Shown piece by piece: positions 1 to 11,504 of a stretch of 64,000 nucleotides of DNA. The notes under the pieces were generated by a model, which saw only the letters and a program-made list of their open reading frames with translations, did no database searches and had not been told where the DNA came from. This stretch comes from Ichthyophis bannanicus (lineage: Eukaryota; Chordata; Amphibia; Gymnophiona; Ichthyophiidae), in contig CM066033.1 in assembly GCA_033557465.1 (NCBI GenBank), positions 908,822,808 to 908,886,807 of the forward strand, in the 5' to 3' direction. The translations under genes and the position numbers were made by a program. Each line of letters begins with the position of its first letter. Within the stretch, counting starts at the first letter, position 1.

Positions 1-780
1 TTGGCGACTGGAAGTCCCAGATGAGAAGGATCAAAAGCAACAAAGAGTTGAGAGGATTTTCTATGTTGCTGCGTTCTCTGTAAGTAAAAAGCTAAAGCTC
101 TTTTACAGTCCGAAGTATGAAGATTCCTTTCTGCATTTGATGCATGAGGCCTTGGAAAAAACACAGGCAGGTAGACGGCTTGGTTCAAATGAAAAGGCGA
201 GACCACCTTTGGCATAAAGTGTGGATGAGTCCTAAGGACTACCATGTCATGATGGAACCCTGTATAAGGAGGATCAGCCACTAGTGCCTGCAACTCACTG
301 ATGCGACGTGCTGATGTGATTGCAATAAGAAAGATAACTTTCCAAGAAAGGAATTTTAACGAGGTAGTAGCTAAAGGTTCGAAAGGTGGCTTCATGAGCT
401 GGCCAAGAACCAGGTTTAAGTCTCATGCCACCGGTGGTGGCCTAATGGGAGGCTTAGTTAGAAGAAGGCCTCTCATAAATCTTGCTATAAGAGGATGGGA
501 GGAAATAGGTTGTTCATTTAAAGGCTTGAAAGAAGCTGCAATAGCACTTAAATGGACTATTACTGAGTTAGTTTTAAGTCCTGCATTGGATAAATGAAGG
601 AGATACTCCAGTAATGATTCCAGAGGTATGGCAAGGGGACTAAGACCATTCTGCGAGTACCATATGGTAAACCTTTTCCACTTGAAAGTATAAGAGCGTC
701 TTGTGGAAGGTTTTTTAGAAGCATAAAGGATATCCTTTACTTGCTGAGAAAGGTTAAGATCATGACGATCTAGGCCTTCA
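1..780 (-). pseudogene. DIRS-A tyrosine recombinase, partial
   Basis: This is the recombinase domain that joins the circular DIRS DNA to the chromosome. The N-terminal core-binding part (QQVKDILYASKKPSTRRSY, then LLEYLLHLSNAGLKTNS) is in frame from about 750 to 426. A TGA at 425-423 replaces the Trp codon kept in copies B, D and E (VAWDL). Beyond it the frame continues, and the box I region reads SARRISEL near 300, so the catalytic Arg is present. The second catalytic block (HxxR and the Tyr) lies outside the window. The reading frame is continuous with the long second frame that overlaps RNase H. Confidence 0.85.
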
Positions 781-1144
781 GCAACCAAGCCCTGAGATGC
801 AGAGACTGGGGACTGGGATGCCATAGCATTCCATCCTCCTGAGACAGGAGATCTGGAGCAGACCCTAACTCCAGAGAGGGAGCTTGAGAGAGATGTAGAA
901 GCAGAGGGTACCACACTTGCCATGGCCAATGTGGAGCTATGAGCATCATACGGCCTCTGTCTCTTTGAAGCTTGAACAGGGTTTTGGGAATCAGGGAAAC
1001 GGGTGGAAAGGCATAAAGGAAGTCTTGACCCCAATGAAGGAGGAAAGCATCCCTGGCTTGAGAGCCCTGAGCCGGAATTCTGGAACAGAACCGGGGAAGT
1101 TTGGCATTCAACGGACTTGCAAAGAGGTCTATGCCCGGGGTTCC

Positions 1145-2560
1145 CTAAATTTGAAAAATCTTGGCCACCTGGTCTGCATGGAGAGACCATTCGTGTGGAA
1201 GCAGAACTCGACTGAGTCTGTCTGCCCAAGAGTTTTGGATACCTGAAAGATACACTGCCAGGAGATGAATCTGATGCTCTCTGGCGAGGGCCCATATTCG
1301 CAAAGGTTCGTTGCAAAGTGACAGAGAGCCTGTTCCTCCCTGCTTGTTCACACAAAACATGGCTACTTGATTGTCCGTGTGAATGAGGACTATGTTGTAG
1401 CTGAGCAGGGTGTGGAACACTCACAGAGCAAGGAAGATTGCTCTGAGCTCTAAAAGATTGATGTGTAGATGAGTCTCCTGTGGAGTCCAAGTGCCTTGGG
1501 TGGAGAGATCTTTCAGATGAGCTCCCCAACCCATTGGTGAAGCATCTGTTGTGAGAGTTGCCTGGGGTAAAGGTTGTTGAAATGGGGATCCCACCAACAG
1601 GTTTTGAGTGGACTGCCACCATTGGAGGGACAAAATAAGGCAATTTGTGTTTGCTATTTTGTCTGACAGGCACCCTGAGGCCTGGGTCCATTGAGTGGAT
1701 AAAGTCCATTGGGCTGCTCTCATATGGAGGCAAGCATAAGGGACGACATGCACGGTAGATGCCATGTGACCTAGTAGTTGCAACATTTCTCGAGCAGTGA
1801 GATGAGGCTTTACCACTGCTTGAGAAGCTAACTGCACCATGCGAAGGGAACGGGTCTGGGAAAGATAGGCCCTTGCTTTCCTGGTATCCAACAAAGCTCC
1901 TATGAACTCTAGAGACTGAGTGGGAGTTAGGGTGGATTTTTGGGATGTTTATGACCAGACCCAAATACTGAAGGATATGCATCGTGCAAGATAGAGAAAT
2001 CCTGGCCTCTGACGCTGATGGGGCTCGAATGAGCCAGTCGTCTAAGTAGGGGAAGATGAATATTCCTAGAGTACGAAGAAATGCTGCTACCACAGCCATG
2101 CATTTCGTAAACACCCTTGGTGCTGAGGCCAGGCCAAAAGGAAGCACCCTGTATTGGTAGTGCTTTCCTTGAAAAAGAAACCGAAGGAACTTTCTGTGAG
2201 TTGGATGGATGAGAACATGAGTGTACGCATCCTTGAGATCTAGAGAACAAAGCCAATCCTGACTCTGAAGGTATGGCAGCAGGGTTCCCAGAGAAATCAT
2301 CTTGAATTTCTCCTTGAACAGGAATTTGTTCAATTCTCTGAGATCTAAAATAGGTCTGTATCCCCCTGTTTTCTTTGGGATAAGGAAATAGGGAGAGTAA
2401 AACCCTGTAACCTGTTGAGGAATGGGTACTTCTTCTATTGCCCCTTGGGCAAGAATCATGGTGACCTCTTGATTTAACAGGTTGATGAGAGAGGTCTGAG
2501 AATTGAACTGTCTTACCATTGTGGGAGGGGGCATGTGGATAAAGTGAAGCTTGTACCCCT
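1145..2560 (-). pseudogene. DIRS-A reverse transcriptase and RNase H
   Basis: This is the pol region of the DIRS copy. RT is open from about 2560 to 1950 and contains FLIPKKTGGYRPILDLREL, CSLDLKDAYTHVLIHP (motif A), VLPFGLASAPRVF and the catalytic FPYLDDWL box near 2040. RNase H follows in another frame (1894-1145), with TTDASPMGWGAHL, ELRAIFLAL and HTDNQVAMFCVNKQGG. Comparison with copy D shows one extra base in copy A near 1930-1950, which moves the RT frame into the overlapping recombinase frame. The resulting 843-codon open frame (2954-423) is therefore not one natural protein. A second shift near 1420 splits RNase H. Confidence 0.88.
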
Positions 2561-2694
2561 CTTTTATAATGGAGCAAGTCCAATGTTCTGCTGTTATCTG
2601 CCCCCATCTGGGGGCAAAATGACACAACTTTCCTGGAATGGTGGAAGGTTCTGGTCCATTGAGGGCCAGGAAGGCTAAGTTCTCTAGATAGAAG

Positions 2695-4402
2695 TCAAAG
2701 GCCTTGTGGAAGCTGAGACTGCTGAGATAGTTGAGGCTTAGCAGTCTTTGCTTTCCTTTGTTTAGGTTGTTGCTGACTCTTCCGGGCAGGTTGACCTGCA
2801 GAACATCCCTGTTGAGAATAAGAGGGATAAAACCTCTTCTTTTTGGAGAAGAATGGTTTCTTGAAAGATTTCTTCCTTGCAGGATCAGCTGTGGCTTTGG
2901 ATAACCTATCCAAAGTGGAGTTGTCAGCATCCAACTCATTGGCTTTCTTGCCAAGTTTTGCCAAATAGATTCTCACCTGTACAAGGGATATTTCCCAGTC
3001 TGTCCTGCACCCAAAGCTCCAAATTGTATGCCTGGAGCCAGGCAATTCTACGTGCACCTATGGCAATGGCAGAGGTTCTGCTTATGCACTCAAAACAGTC
3101 AAAAGCTGCACAATTGACAAATTTAGAAACCATCCTGGGCATGTTTAACCAGTGTGAGAAAATCCTGCCTCTTATCTTCAGGAAGAAGAGGGCTCAAAAC
3201 CTCTAAATCTCCTGTGACTTCCTTAAGGAACATTCCCATATATAAAATATAGGAACTGATCCTGGCAGAAAGCATGGAAGCCTGGAAAGTACAATGTCCA
3301 AAGGCATTCAAAGTTCGACACTCAATTCCTGGAGGATTAGAGGCATGCCTCTTTGCACTTCTGATCCTTCTCATGGCTGACTCCACCACAATAGAGTGGT
3401 GAGGAAGCTGAGTCTTCTGAAAACCAGGACACGGAGGTACTCGATACATGGTATCCAGTTGACAAGAGTGAGGAGAGGTGGTAAGGGGTGTTTCCCACTT
3501 TCTTAACATGAGATCATGTAAGATCTCATGGATAGGCAAAGTAGCTGCTTCCTTAGGAGCTTTGGGATATTGCAGAATCTCCAACTCCTTTGCCATGGGC
3601 TCTGTTTCAGGAGCCACAGTAATGGAAAGACCTCGAGCAACCTCCCTGATAAAATCCTGAAAGGAGATATCTTCTGGAGGAGACATCCTACGTTTAGGAG
3701 AGGAAGACTCCTCGAGAAAAAGTACTCTGGTACCGACGGAGCTGTCTGAATCCTCAGACTCCTCTGAGGATTCAAAGTACCTTCTGTCCGGATGCTCTTG
3801 TAGAGCACGATACCCGTACCGACCGAAGTCGGTGCCGGGGGGAATCAGTACCGGTGTATCGGTACTGGAAGGCATGGCTTGACTGGGTGCCGGCAATGCA
3901 GACACCGATGTCGATGCTATCGGTACTGGTACTGATACCGGCACCGGAGTCAGTGCCGGTACCGGTTGAACTATCTGACGCGGTTCCGAGGGTGTTGATG
4001 CCGCAAGGAGAGCCACCAGACTGCGTTCAATAGCCAGGAACCTCTGGTCTATCGACGCTGCCGATGCCTGGGTATCGGTACCGGAGAAAACAGCCGGTAC
4101 CCCAGAGCATGGCACCAGTAGTTCTGCCAAGGTTCAGGCCTCGAGAACATCCTGGAGCCCCGATAATGCTTCGGAAGCTGAAGCCTCCTGCCGGGGCAAT
4201 TTTGCCAGTACAGAACCCTCAAGGGCAACGCCAGAGGCATCTTGATGCTTAGAAGGAGATCTACCCTTTGAGGACCGGCCAGACTTATGTTTAGTTACCT
4301 GAGATCCATGGGAGGAAGACGAAGCCCTGGAAGACGTCGGTGCTACAGAGGCTGCATCAGAGGGAAAAAGGGTGCTGAACTTAGCAGCCCGGTTTTGTAG
4401 AC
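2695..4402 (-). pseudogene. DIRS-A gag-like protein, broken
   Basis: This is a putative nucleocapsid-type protein of the DIRS element, inferred from position and from shared sequence with copies B, C and D. Segments in order: a Ser-rich stretch (4390-4134), an acidic/Ser-rich middle (EHPDRRYFESSEESEDSDSS, near 3780), a conserved helical part (TLPIHEILHDLMLRKWETPL, SARISSYILYMGMFLKEVTG), and a basic Lys/Gln-rich tail near 2750. Frame changes near 4132, 3125 and 2940 break it. The N-terminal Cys/His motif seen in copy D is absent because the 5' end is truncated. Confidence 0.75.
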
Positions 4403-5275
4403 CCCGGTTTTGCAACAGATGCTTCAGCCCAATGGCTGCTAGGGGTCCCTTCAGTCTTATTTCATATTTTGGAGGATGTCTCAGTGGAGGGACAGGGCCA
4501 GAAGCAATTGCTGAGGGTGGGCTAGTTGTCAGCAAATCAAACAGTGTTCTCTGCGTGGGTAGATACAGAGCACCCAAGATTTTGGCATTGGAGGAACGCA
4601 CTTCACCAAATTATGCAATATGACCATTAGTGGGATCTGAGGGGGAGGGCTAAGGTTCCAAAATTTCTGGCTATGTGGGAGGATTACATCAACACCTTAT
4701 CACCCAGACTGCATGGTATAGTCCTAAATAATCTTTAGGCTCGTCATTGGGGCTTGGGCCTGGGGGTCACATGTAGCCATGGGGCTGGGGGTGTTGGTGC
4801 AGAGGGATATGGTGGGGGATTGAATGGGGGGGGGGGTATTGTGACTGTGTGTGGAAGCCCTCGAGGAGGGAATAGAATGGGACTTCTAGGCTAGGTGGGT
4901 TGGGGTCTGAGGAAGGGGGGCTGAGGAGGGGTAAGGGGGTGGAAGGGAGGGTAGGGTTTTCTTTCTCCTTTTTCTATTCCTTCGTTGCAACTTATGCGGC
5001 TGCAAATTGTTCTCCCCGATGTATGTGTCAGAAACACCGCACCACTGGGGCACTTGAACTTGGTATGGTGGTTCTCTTATTCTGTGCTGTTGGGTGGTAG
5101 GGTTGGGGGGAGGGGTGGTGTGAGGAGGTGGTGGGATGGAGGTATTGGAGGACATAAAACAAATCAGGGGGGAAAACACTCTTGTGCAGTCTGTTTAGAG
5201 TTATCATGCTTTGTCTCCTTTCAGTTTCACTGCCTGTATTTTCTGCATGATTCTTTTCTAATAAAAATCAGTTGA
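4403..5275 (+). mobile_element. Possible L1/Tx1-like LINE 3' end
   Basis: The plus strand can be read as a decayed C-terminal LINE ORF (LHQIMQYDH, then FLAMWEDYINTLSPRL near 4600-4710). A long G-rich stretch and an AATAAA near 5260 follow. The motif order resembles the end of L1/Tx1 ORF2, but stops interrupt it and no catalytic domain is present. The G-rich part (4780-4960) could be a LINE 3' UTR. It joins DIRS-A directly at about 4402. Confidence 0.35.
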
Positions 5276-5289
5276 ACTAAGTTCTAAAG

Positions 5290-5674
5290 TCCCTTCCTCT
5301 CCCTCAGAGATCCTCTGTACTTGTCTCATGCTTTCTTGAATTCAGATATAGTTCTTATCTCCACCACCTCCATGGGAGGCTGTTCCATGCATCTACCACT
5401 ATTTCCATAAAGAAATATTTCCTCAAATTACTCCCGAGTCTATCCCTTTTCACCTTCATTCTATGACCTTTCGTTCCATCTTTTCTTTTAAGAGTATATA
5501 TATTGCAATCTTTAAATCTATCTCCATATGCCTTATGACAAAGACCACTGACCATTTTAGTAGCCTCCCTTTGGACTGACTCCATCCTGTTTATATCTTT
5601 TTGAAGATGCAGTCTCCACAATTGTAACAGTACTCCAAATGCGGTCTCACTAGAGACTTATATGAAGGCACTAT
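5290..5674 (-). mobile_element. CR1 LINE fragment (3' part)
   Basis: Minus-strand translation gives the end of a CR1 RT: LQKDINRMESVQREATKMVS followed by LCHKAYGDRFKDCNIYTLKR and a motif on the way to DAWNSLP. The same segment is seen in the CR1 copies at 18440, 20475 and 40800. It is 5'-truncated, as is usual for CR1. Confidence 0.8.
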
Positions 5675-5675
5675 C

Positions 5676-6057
5676 CAGGGCCAAATTTAAGATATTGCCT
5701 CTCATAAGCACAACATTTAGAAGTGCTTGTTTTGAGTAGGGGGGAGGGGAAGACTCTGTGTAGGTTATCCCCCTCAGAGCAGGCCTTAGTCAGAAACCCT
5801 GGCCTTGCCGCGCCCCCCCCTCCCAGCAGCCAACAATTCTATCTTGGGAGGGGGAGGCAGGCAGCGGCAGCATTTCCAAAAGCAACAGCTTTTTGCAGCT
5901 GCTTTTGGAAATACTGCCACTGTCCACCTCCTCTCCCAAACAGAACTGGCGGCAGCTGGGGGGGGAGGGCGACACAGCCACCCATGTGTGCCGCTGCCAC
6001 ACACCCAAGCCGGCTGACCTAGGTGGATGCCTAGCTCGCCTAGTGGACGGCCAGCCT
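5676..6057. mobile_element. Possible hAT-like MITE
   Basis: The ends (CAGGGCC at the left, GGCCAGCCTTG at the right) and the interior resemble the better-defined element at 11160-11496. The interior includes a self-complementary core around 5866-5915 (CATTTCCAAAAGCAACAGC facing its inverse). I could not find a matching target duplication, so the borders are uncertain. Apparent ORFs in the GC-rich interior are low-complexity artefacts. Confidence 0.45.
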
Positions 6058-6260
6058 TGATCTCCCTCTATACTTTTGTTTAGGAGTTGTACCTGCCATT
6101 CTATTTTTTAAAGTGTAAAGGTTATTTAAGTTTGCTTTGATTATAAAATATAGAGGGGGGTAACCTGCACAGAACAGCACATACAACCCTAAACAAAAGC
6201 ACAGAAGAGGCCAGTCTACAAAGAGCAGAAGGTACAACTCTAGGCACCTTAAAACTGAAA
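6058..6260. repeat. Inverted pair of CR1 3'-UTR-like segments
   Basis: The segment around 6070-6100 (TTTTGTTTAGGAGTTGTACC) faces its inverse around 6180-6245 (GTACAACCCTAAACAAAAGC and neighbours). The same sequence recurs at 42375-42480 behind a CR1 copy, so it is probably a CR1 3' UTR in two opposed copies. Confidence 0.45.
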
Positions 6261-6799
6261 CAAGTAATGTGGCTTGATGGTTGGATCAGCCCTGCTACTG
6301 AGTATGATATAATCTCCTAGAAAATCTTGCTTTAAATGCATCCCATTACACTGCAACAGCAATTTTCTTAGGCTCATTTTACATTAGCTACTAGACTTTT
6401 GGAAACCAAAATAAAAAACTGACCCTCGAATAAGTATTAGAGGGAAATGAGAAATAAGTATAAACTTTGTCTAGGTGCAAAAAACACCATGGGTCTTCTA
6501 AATCTACCTCCTGCATAACTGACCTCAATATGCACCCCAACTTAGATTCTCTTACCTTTGCATGAGACCTTCTATCTGGGGTTCCAAAATCAAGTTCAAG
6601 TCACCACGCATAACCATTATTCCTTCTGCTAATGTTGCCAAAAAAGAGGATATATCCTACAATGGGCAAAAACATTTAGTAATCTCAGCTGCAACCCTTT
6701 CAGGACCACTTTGGCTTGAATTCATCTGCCCTCAAAATACAAGCGCTGAGAGTTCACACTATAATTAAGAGCTTTATTTAATAAAATTGCCAAGAATTT
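6261..6799. other. No recognised feature
   Basis: This is AT-rich sequence with no long frame, no recognisable repeat ends and no splice-like structure that I can defend. Confidence 0.5.
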
Positions 6800-7042
6800 T
6801 TAGCAGCTAAGTTATAATCCTAAAGAATGCAAGGTAATGAATTTGGGCTAAAAAAAACCAAGGAAGTGATACAATATTGGAGGTAAAGAGCTTAAGTGCA
6901 TGAAAAAACAGTGGGACCTGGAGATGATAAATCAGATGACCTTAAAGTGGCCAAACAAGTAGAAAAGGCAACAACAAAAGCCAGAAGGACTCATGGGTGC
7001 ATAGGGAAAGGAATGGCCAGCAGGAAAAAAGACGGTGATAAT
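6800..7042 (+). mobile_element. CR1 fragment
   Basis: The decayed plus-strand reading NAKECKVMNLG..., DDLKVAKQVEKATTKARRTH, GCIGKGMASRKK matches the thumb region after the RT catalytic box in the CR1 copies at 18440, 20475 and 34203. Both ends are truncated. Confidence 0.75.
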
Positions 7043-7268
7043 GCCAGGTCCAGATTTATGCAAAGGCAACAGAAGCAGTTGCCTCCAATTCCAAGATTTA
7101 GAAAGCCTTTTGAAGTCAGTGCCCCCTACCGAGAGTGCTAATTATTTAATTAACTCTTGTAAAAAAAAAGACAATACAGAGAAGAACTTCCTTTCTTCTT
7201 GACACAAGCACACCCCTCCCTATTCAACAGATAATACTAGTCTCTTCTGTGTGGACCAGATTATAGAT

Positions 7269-8216
7269 CAGCGGTTCTCAACCTTTTTTGTACCGCGACC
7301 CCTTTTACCATTGGTCTACTTGTGACGACCCCCAATGATAAAATCAAATGCGTCTCTCTTCCTTTACTGTTAAGGCATTGTTGCTGTAATCATTTGTTGA
7401 ATTATTAATATATTATAAGCCTTTACAATATGTTTTTATTTATAAAATTTACTTATTTAAACCACAATAATTAATCACAATAACAAGTAACAATATTTGA
7501 TTTTGAAATTATTATGATTTTGTAGTCAACGGTTTTAGTATGCTTTATTCAAAAAGACTGACGAAGGGCAATGGTGTGAGCTTTCTTGGCTTTGGCAATT
7601 CTGAGAGCCACCATATATGAAGCTTCAATAGCGGCTATGTTTTGCTGGTGGAACTTTCTGCCAATATCAAGTCTGATTTTCTTGATTCCATCAGCTTTGT
7701 TCTTAAAATACTTGCCTACAAAGGTGGGATGTTTACTGTCAAAATGCTGTTTCAGTTTGTTTGGCTTCATGGATTCCGCTGATAGAACTTTGTTACAAAT
7801 AATGCATTGTGGTTTCTCAATCCCTGCTGAAAATATGAAGGTGAAACCATACCTTAAAAAGTCATCGCAATATTTTCTTTTCTTGGTATTCTTCTCTCTG
7901 TCATTCATTTTCAATGGAATCGTTAGTGTTATATAATATTACATATAAAATTTAATTTTAGTAGGACCCATGTCCGCCATTACAAAACCGGAAGTGATCT
8001 AAACATCTCGAGGTACATCGTTTCTGGCAAACAGGTAAAAGTAAGTAAGGATAGCCTAAGTAATATATAAATTGATTAAATTCAAAGTATTTGGCATTTT
8101 AGGCTTTGCGATCAAATTAGAACAAAAATAATAATTCCCAGGATTTGTCAGGCAACCCCTAGTAAATCCTGAGGTGATCCCCGTGGGGGTCCCGACCCAC
8201 AGGTTGAGAACCGCTG
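7269..8216 (-). mobile_element. Non-autonomous hAT (Charlie-like) element
   Basis: The terminal inverted repeats CAGCGGTTCTCAACC (7269) and GGTTGAGAACCGCTG (ending 8216) are near-perfect. They are flanked by the 8-bp duplication TTATAGAT (7261-7268) and TTGTAGAT (8217-8224), with one difference. The 8-bp duplication and the CAG-type terminus define hAT. The 948-bp length leaves room only for part of a transposase gene; a BED-finger frame remains on the minus strand. Confidence 0.93.
7549..7914 (-). pseudogene. hAT transposase N-terminus, BED zinc finger
   Basis: This is a 121-residue frame. It has a basic start, YLRYGF-type lead-in (DDFLRYGFTFIFSAG), then PQCIICNKVLS, ESMKPNKLKQHFDSKHP. The CxxC followed by HxxxxxH is the BED finger that hAT transposases use to bind DNA. 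The frame then has a Lys-rich helix and stops (ALRQSF) long before the RNase H-fold catalytic domain. The rest of the transposase gene is deleted. Similar domains exist in domesticated ZBED genes, but the intact terminal repeats around it show this is a transposon remnant. Confidence 0.88.
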
Positions 8217-8249
8217 TTGTAGATGTTCTTGTTAGATGCTGAAAAGGCA

Positions 8250-8935
8250 TTTGGTAATATTTATTTATTTTATTTATTTGCATGTTTTATATACTGCCTT
8301 TGTAAATTCTGAGGGAGAAGTTCAAGGTGAGTTACATTTATTTATTTAAGGTCCAATATTCAGCAACGGCACCCAGCACTGCTAAAGCAGCTAGCCACTG
8401 CTGCTGAATTGTAAATTTGGATACCGAATGCCAGGGCCATATTTGGGGTTCAGCATTGAATATCCGGGTTGCCTGGATTGCAATATTCAGCTGCTACCCA
8501 GTTAGCTTCTCTGGCAAAAGCTACTCCAGCCTTTACTGTGCCTGACATTTGTCATATGTCGATAACCAGCTCAATATTGCCACTGCCTGGTTATCGATGG
8601 GTGCCACTTCCAGCAATACAGTCCCAAAGAGCATCATCTATATTCTCTGTACCGATAGGAATGAGCACCATAGCCCAGATCCCCAAAGGAGACGCTGCCA
8701 GAAAACCATTCTGGGCTCACCTCAAACAGACCGACAGGGTGTGTCCTGTACTGGAGGGACGCAAGGAAAGGCCATTATCAGGTAGGATCTAATTTCACCT
8801 TCCTTATTGTCCCTACAGTCCAGTCCACAGGGAGGAGGAGGAGACTTTTGGCCTAGACAAATGTGCTAAGGCAACTTTCTTTAGAGAAAAATTGAGCAAA
8901 ATGGAAAACATCTCCCTGGGTAAGGGCCGTGACAT
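8250..8935. other. LINE/SINE tail, then unclassified sequence
   Basis: 8255-8340 resembles an L2-type 3' tail in minus orientation (TTTATTTATTTG followed by TATATACTGCC). From 8345 on I see repeated AATATTCAGC words (8352, 8493) but no clear termini. No gene is visible. Confidence 0.4.
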
Positions 8936-10205
8936 CAAGGAATTTTATTTATTTATTTAGCTGCATTTATATCCCGCTTTTCACCGGGTCAAAGCGGAGT
9001 AACATAAAAGGGGGGGGGGGACAATAATCAACTTCTGGGGTTGGGGCCATCACCAGGTGGCTAACATTAATGATTATAACAGATATTTGGGACACACAGT
9101 CTTTTTAGTACATATGTTTACGTGGGTGAAATGGGGGGGGGGGGTCAGTGGTGGGTGCTGGTTTCAGATCCGAGGTTTTCTTGGAATAAGTTGTTTTTTA
9201 GTTGTTTCCTGAATGATAAGGGGTCTCTGTTGCTTCTGATGTGACTTGGTAAAGAGTTCCAGAGTGTTGGTGCATATAGTTCGAAGGCTCTATTGCAGGT
9301 TCTCTGATTGCATTTGGTTCGTTTGTGGGGGATGGTGAGGGAGTTGCTGGTGGTTTGTCTGGTTGTTCTGTTGTGGGCTGGCCGGGGCAGTAGTGTGCGG
9401 AGCTGGGAAGTCTGAGTTTGGTAGAGAGCTTTGTGGGTAAGTAGAGCGGCTTTCTATTTGATTCTTGCCTCTAGGGGGAGTATGTGTAGCTCCCTCAAGA
9501 TTGGGGTGATTCTGTCTCGTTTTCTTGCTTTCTGGATAATCCTCGCTGTGGTATTTAAGGCAGTTCGAAGTGGGTTGGTGTGGGTGGCTGGAAGTCCATG
9601 GTAGATTATATTGCAGTAGTCCAGGTGGGGGAGTGTCATGGCTTGCATCACTGTACAGAAGTCCTGTGGTTCAAGGAGAGGTCTGAGTCGCTGTACTGTT
9701 TTGGTCTTGTGGAATATTGTTCTGGTGGTTTTTTTGATTTGTTGTTGGAGTGTGAGTGCTTGGTCTAGAATGATTCCTAGGTATCTTATGTGTGGTTGTA
9801 TTTGTATTTGCGTGGTTCCAATGTTGAAGTGTGAAGGTGGTGTGAAATCCGGGTCCTTTGTTACTATGAGGGCTACAATTTTCTTTATGTTGATGGATAG
9901 GTTGTTCTTTTGTAGCCAGCTGGATACTTCTGTGAAGCATTCTGATAAGTGTTTGTTTGTTGGGTTAGGGGTTGTGACTGGGGTGTAGAGCATTATGCCG
10001 TCTGCATAGACGTGATAGTTAATGTGGGCGCGTATGATTGAGCAGAGTGGTTGGAGGTATATGTTGAAGAGCATTGCAGATAGTGTGGATCCTTGGGGTA
10101 CTCCCTGGTGTTGCTGAAAGGGGGGTGAGGTTGATATGTTTGTGCGGATCAGTTGTCGTCTATTGGTTAGGTAGGAGTGGAACCACTGGAGTACGGTATC
10201 TTTGA
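8936..10205 (-). mobile_element. L2-like LINE, 5'-truncated
   Basis: The element lies on the minus strand and ends at the low coordinate with a TAAA-type tail (AAATAAATAAA, 8950-8960) and a short 3' UTR. Reading inward, the decayed C-terminus contains PTLWNSLPS near 9245, typical of L2/jockey-group RTs, then the RT frame at 10074-9454. Homopolymer G runs sit at 9010-9020 and 9134-9142. Confidence 0.75.
9454..10074 (-). pseudogene. L2-like reverse transcriptase, C-terminal half
   Basis: This is a 206-residue frame. It starts at the catalytic region, where the family YADD box reads YADGIM, so a catalytic Asp is changed to Gly. It continues with SSWLQKNNLSINIKK, RYLGIILDQALTLQQQ, LPHLDYCNIIYHGLP and ITPILRELHILPLEARIK, the usual motif order of the L2 thumb and C-terminus. 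Fingers, palm motif A and the endonuclease are missing upstream. The copy cannot be active. Confidence 0.82.
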
Positions 10206-11150
10206 ATTTGAATAGGAAGGCATATATAAATATCTTGGAATAGAGGAAGGAACACTCAAGCAGAAATTACTGAGAAAAAAGATCAGCAAAGAATACTATA
10301 GATGCTTAAAATCATTATTGAAAAGTGCCTTAACATCACTGAATAAGATACAAGCTAACAATCAGCAGGCAATTCCTGTACTCTCATACAGCATTGGGAC
10401 TATAGACCAGCCTCTTAAAGATCTTGAAAAACTGGATGTGTGAACAAGAAAACTCCTCTATGTCCATGAAGTAATTTACAAGAATCAATGTATGCCAAAA
10501 CAGTACATTCCTCATAGAGATTTATTACACCTACAGAGCTACTTATTATAGGCCTTCAGGCCTACCTAACAGCATCTTCGGATTCAAATATATAAAAAGT
10601 GCCAAAATATGAAAGTAAATGTCCAGAATCTGTCTCCACCATCAAACTTGGACAAGTGTTCCAATGACTAGAAGGAATGTGTGACAATCCACTAGTACAC
10701 ACAGCAAAGGGAGCAACAGAATTTGCAACAAGAGAAAAAAAAACTCTTCAAAGAATTAGATCGCAAATGAGGAAAGACAAGTGGCAACTGCACAAATACA
10801 GTGGGAAACAGACACATGAATGGCTAAGGAGAGGTGAACTGAAACCAAAGGATGAGAGATTGATAGTTGCAGCGCAGGACAGCGGATTATGGATGGAATT
10901 TCTTACAACAAGCATTGAAAAGAACTGGCAAAACAGACATACATCAATTCTTTAAGAAAGACCTGGACACAGTGACTCACCTCATAGCTGGATGTGAAGT
11001 TATGATGATGGAAAATTTCTATGCACACAGGCATATCACAGTAGCATGCCTCATACAGTGGAAACGCTGTAAACACTACAACATCACTGTGTCTGAAAAG
11101 GATTGGGATTATGACCCTAAGAAAGTACAGAAAATGATGAGGTTATGATC
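10206..11150 (+). mobile_element. R4/Dong-like LINE C-terminus
   Basis: The decayed plus-strand frames read KYLGIEEGTLKQKLLRKKIS, QAIPVLSYSIGTIDQPLKDL, an MDRKTRK-like segment, then from 10677 ATREKKTLQRIRSQMRK, HEWLRRGELKPKDERLIVAA, THLIAGCEV and CLIQWKRCKHYNITVSEKDW. This order, RT tail then a Cys/His knuckle near the C-terminus, fits LINEs that carry a restriction-like endonuclease (R2/R4 group). The first two knuckle cysteines are not visible. The family name is by recollection and is uncertain. Confidence 0.45.
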
Positions 11151-11159
11151 ACCTGGGAA

Positions 11160-11496
11160 CAGGGCTGGCCCAAGGGTTTCTGCTGCCCTAGGCAGAAACC
11201 ATGGCTTTGCTGCCCCCCCCCCCAACCACTGCCCCCCAACTGATTCTATCTCAGGAAGGGGAGGAGGGCAGCAGCAGCAGCATTTCAAAAAGCGATGGCT
11301 TTTTGCCACCACTTTCTTGCCCTTGGCAACCACGGGCAAAAAAGTGATGGCAAAAAGCAGACACTTTTGGAAATGCTGCTGCTGCTGCCTGCCTCCCCCC
11401 AAATGGAATCGGAAGAAGCTGGGAGGGGAGACATGGCCAGTCATGTGTGCCACTGGTGGCAGCCGCCTAGCTCACCTAGTTAATGGACTGGCCCTG
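11160..11496. mobile_element. hAT MITE with 8-bp target duplication
   Basis: The left end is CAGGGCTGGCCC and the right end GGACTGGCCCTG. The flanking 8-mers CCTGGGAA (11152-11159) and CCTGGGAC (11497-11504) differ at one base. The 337-bp length, inverted ends and 8-bp duplication fit a non-autonomous hAT element. The interior has a self-complementary part with poly-C and no coding capacity. It landed just after the R4-like LINE end. Confidence 0.82.
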
Positions 11497-11504
11497 CCTG
11501 GGAC

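Larger units (their letters stand above)
1..4402 (-). mobile_element. DIRS-type retrotransposon copy A (truncated)
   Basis: On the minus strand the order is gag-like, reverse transcriptase, RNase H, tyrosine recombinase, the order of DIRS elements. The recombinase C-terminus runs off the window start. The 5' end stops near 4402, where similarity to copy D (around 61750) is lost and unrelated sequence begins, so the left terminal repeat is missing. Several frameshifts and a nonsense codon make it a dead copy. DIRS elements copy through RNA but integrate with a tyrosine recombinase, so they leave no target-site duplication. Confidence 0.9.

Noticed and set aside
423..2954. 843-codon open frame as one protein
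   Set aside because: Comparison with copy D shows an extra base near 1930-1950. RT up to that point and the overlapping second frame after it are joined by accident, with the real RNase H in another frame.
5786..6022. Overlapping small proteins on both strands
   Set aside because: They come from GC-rich, self-complementary MITE sequence; composition explains the open frames.
7549..7914. Domesticated ZBED host gene
   Set aside because: It lies inside intact hAT terminal repeats with a target duplication and lacks the rest of the protein.
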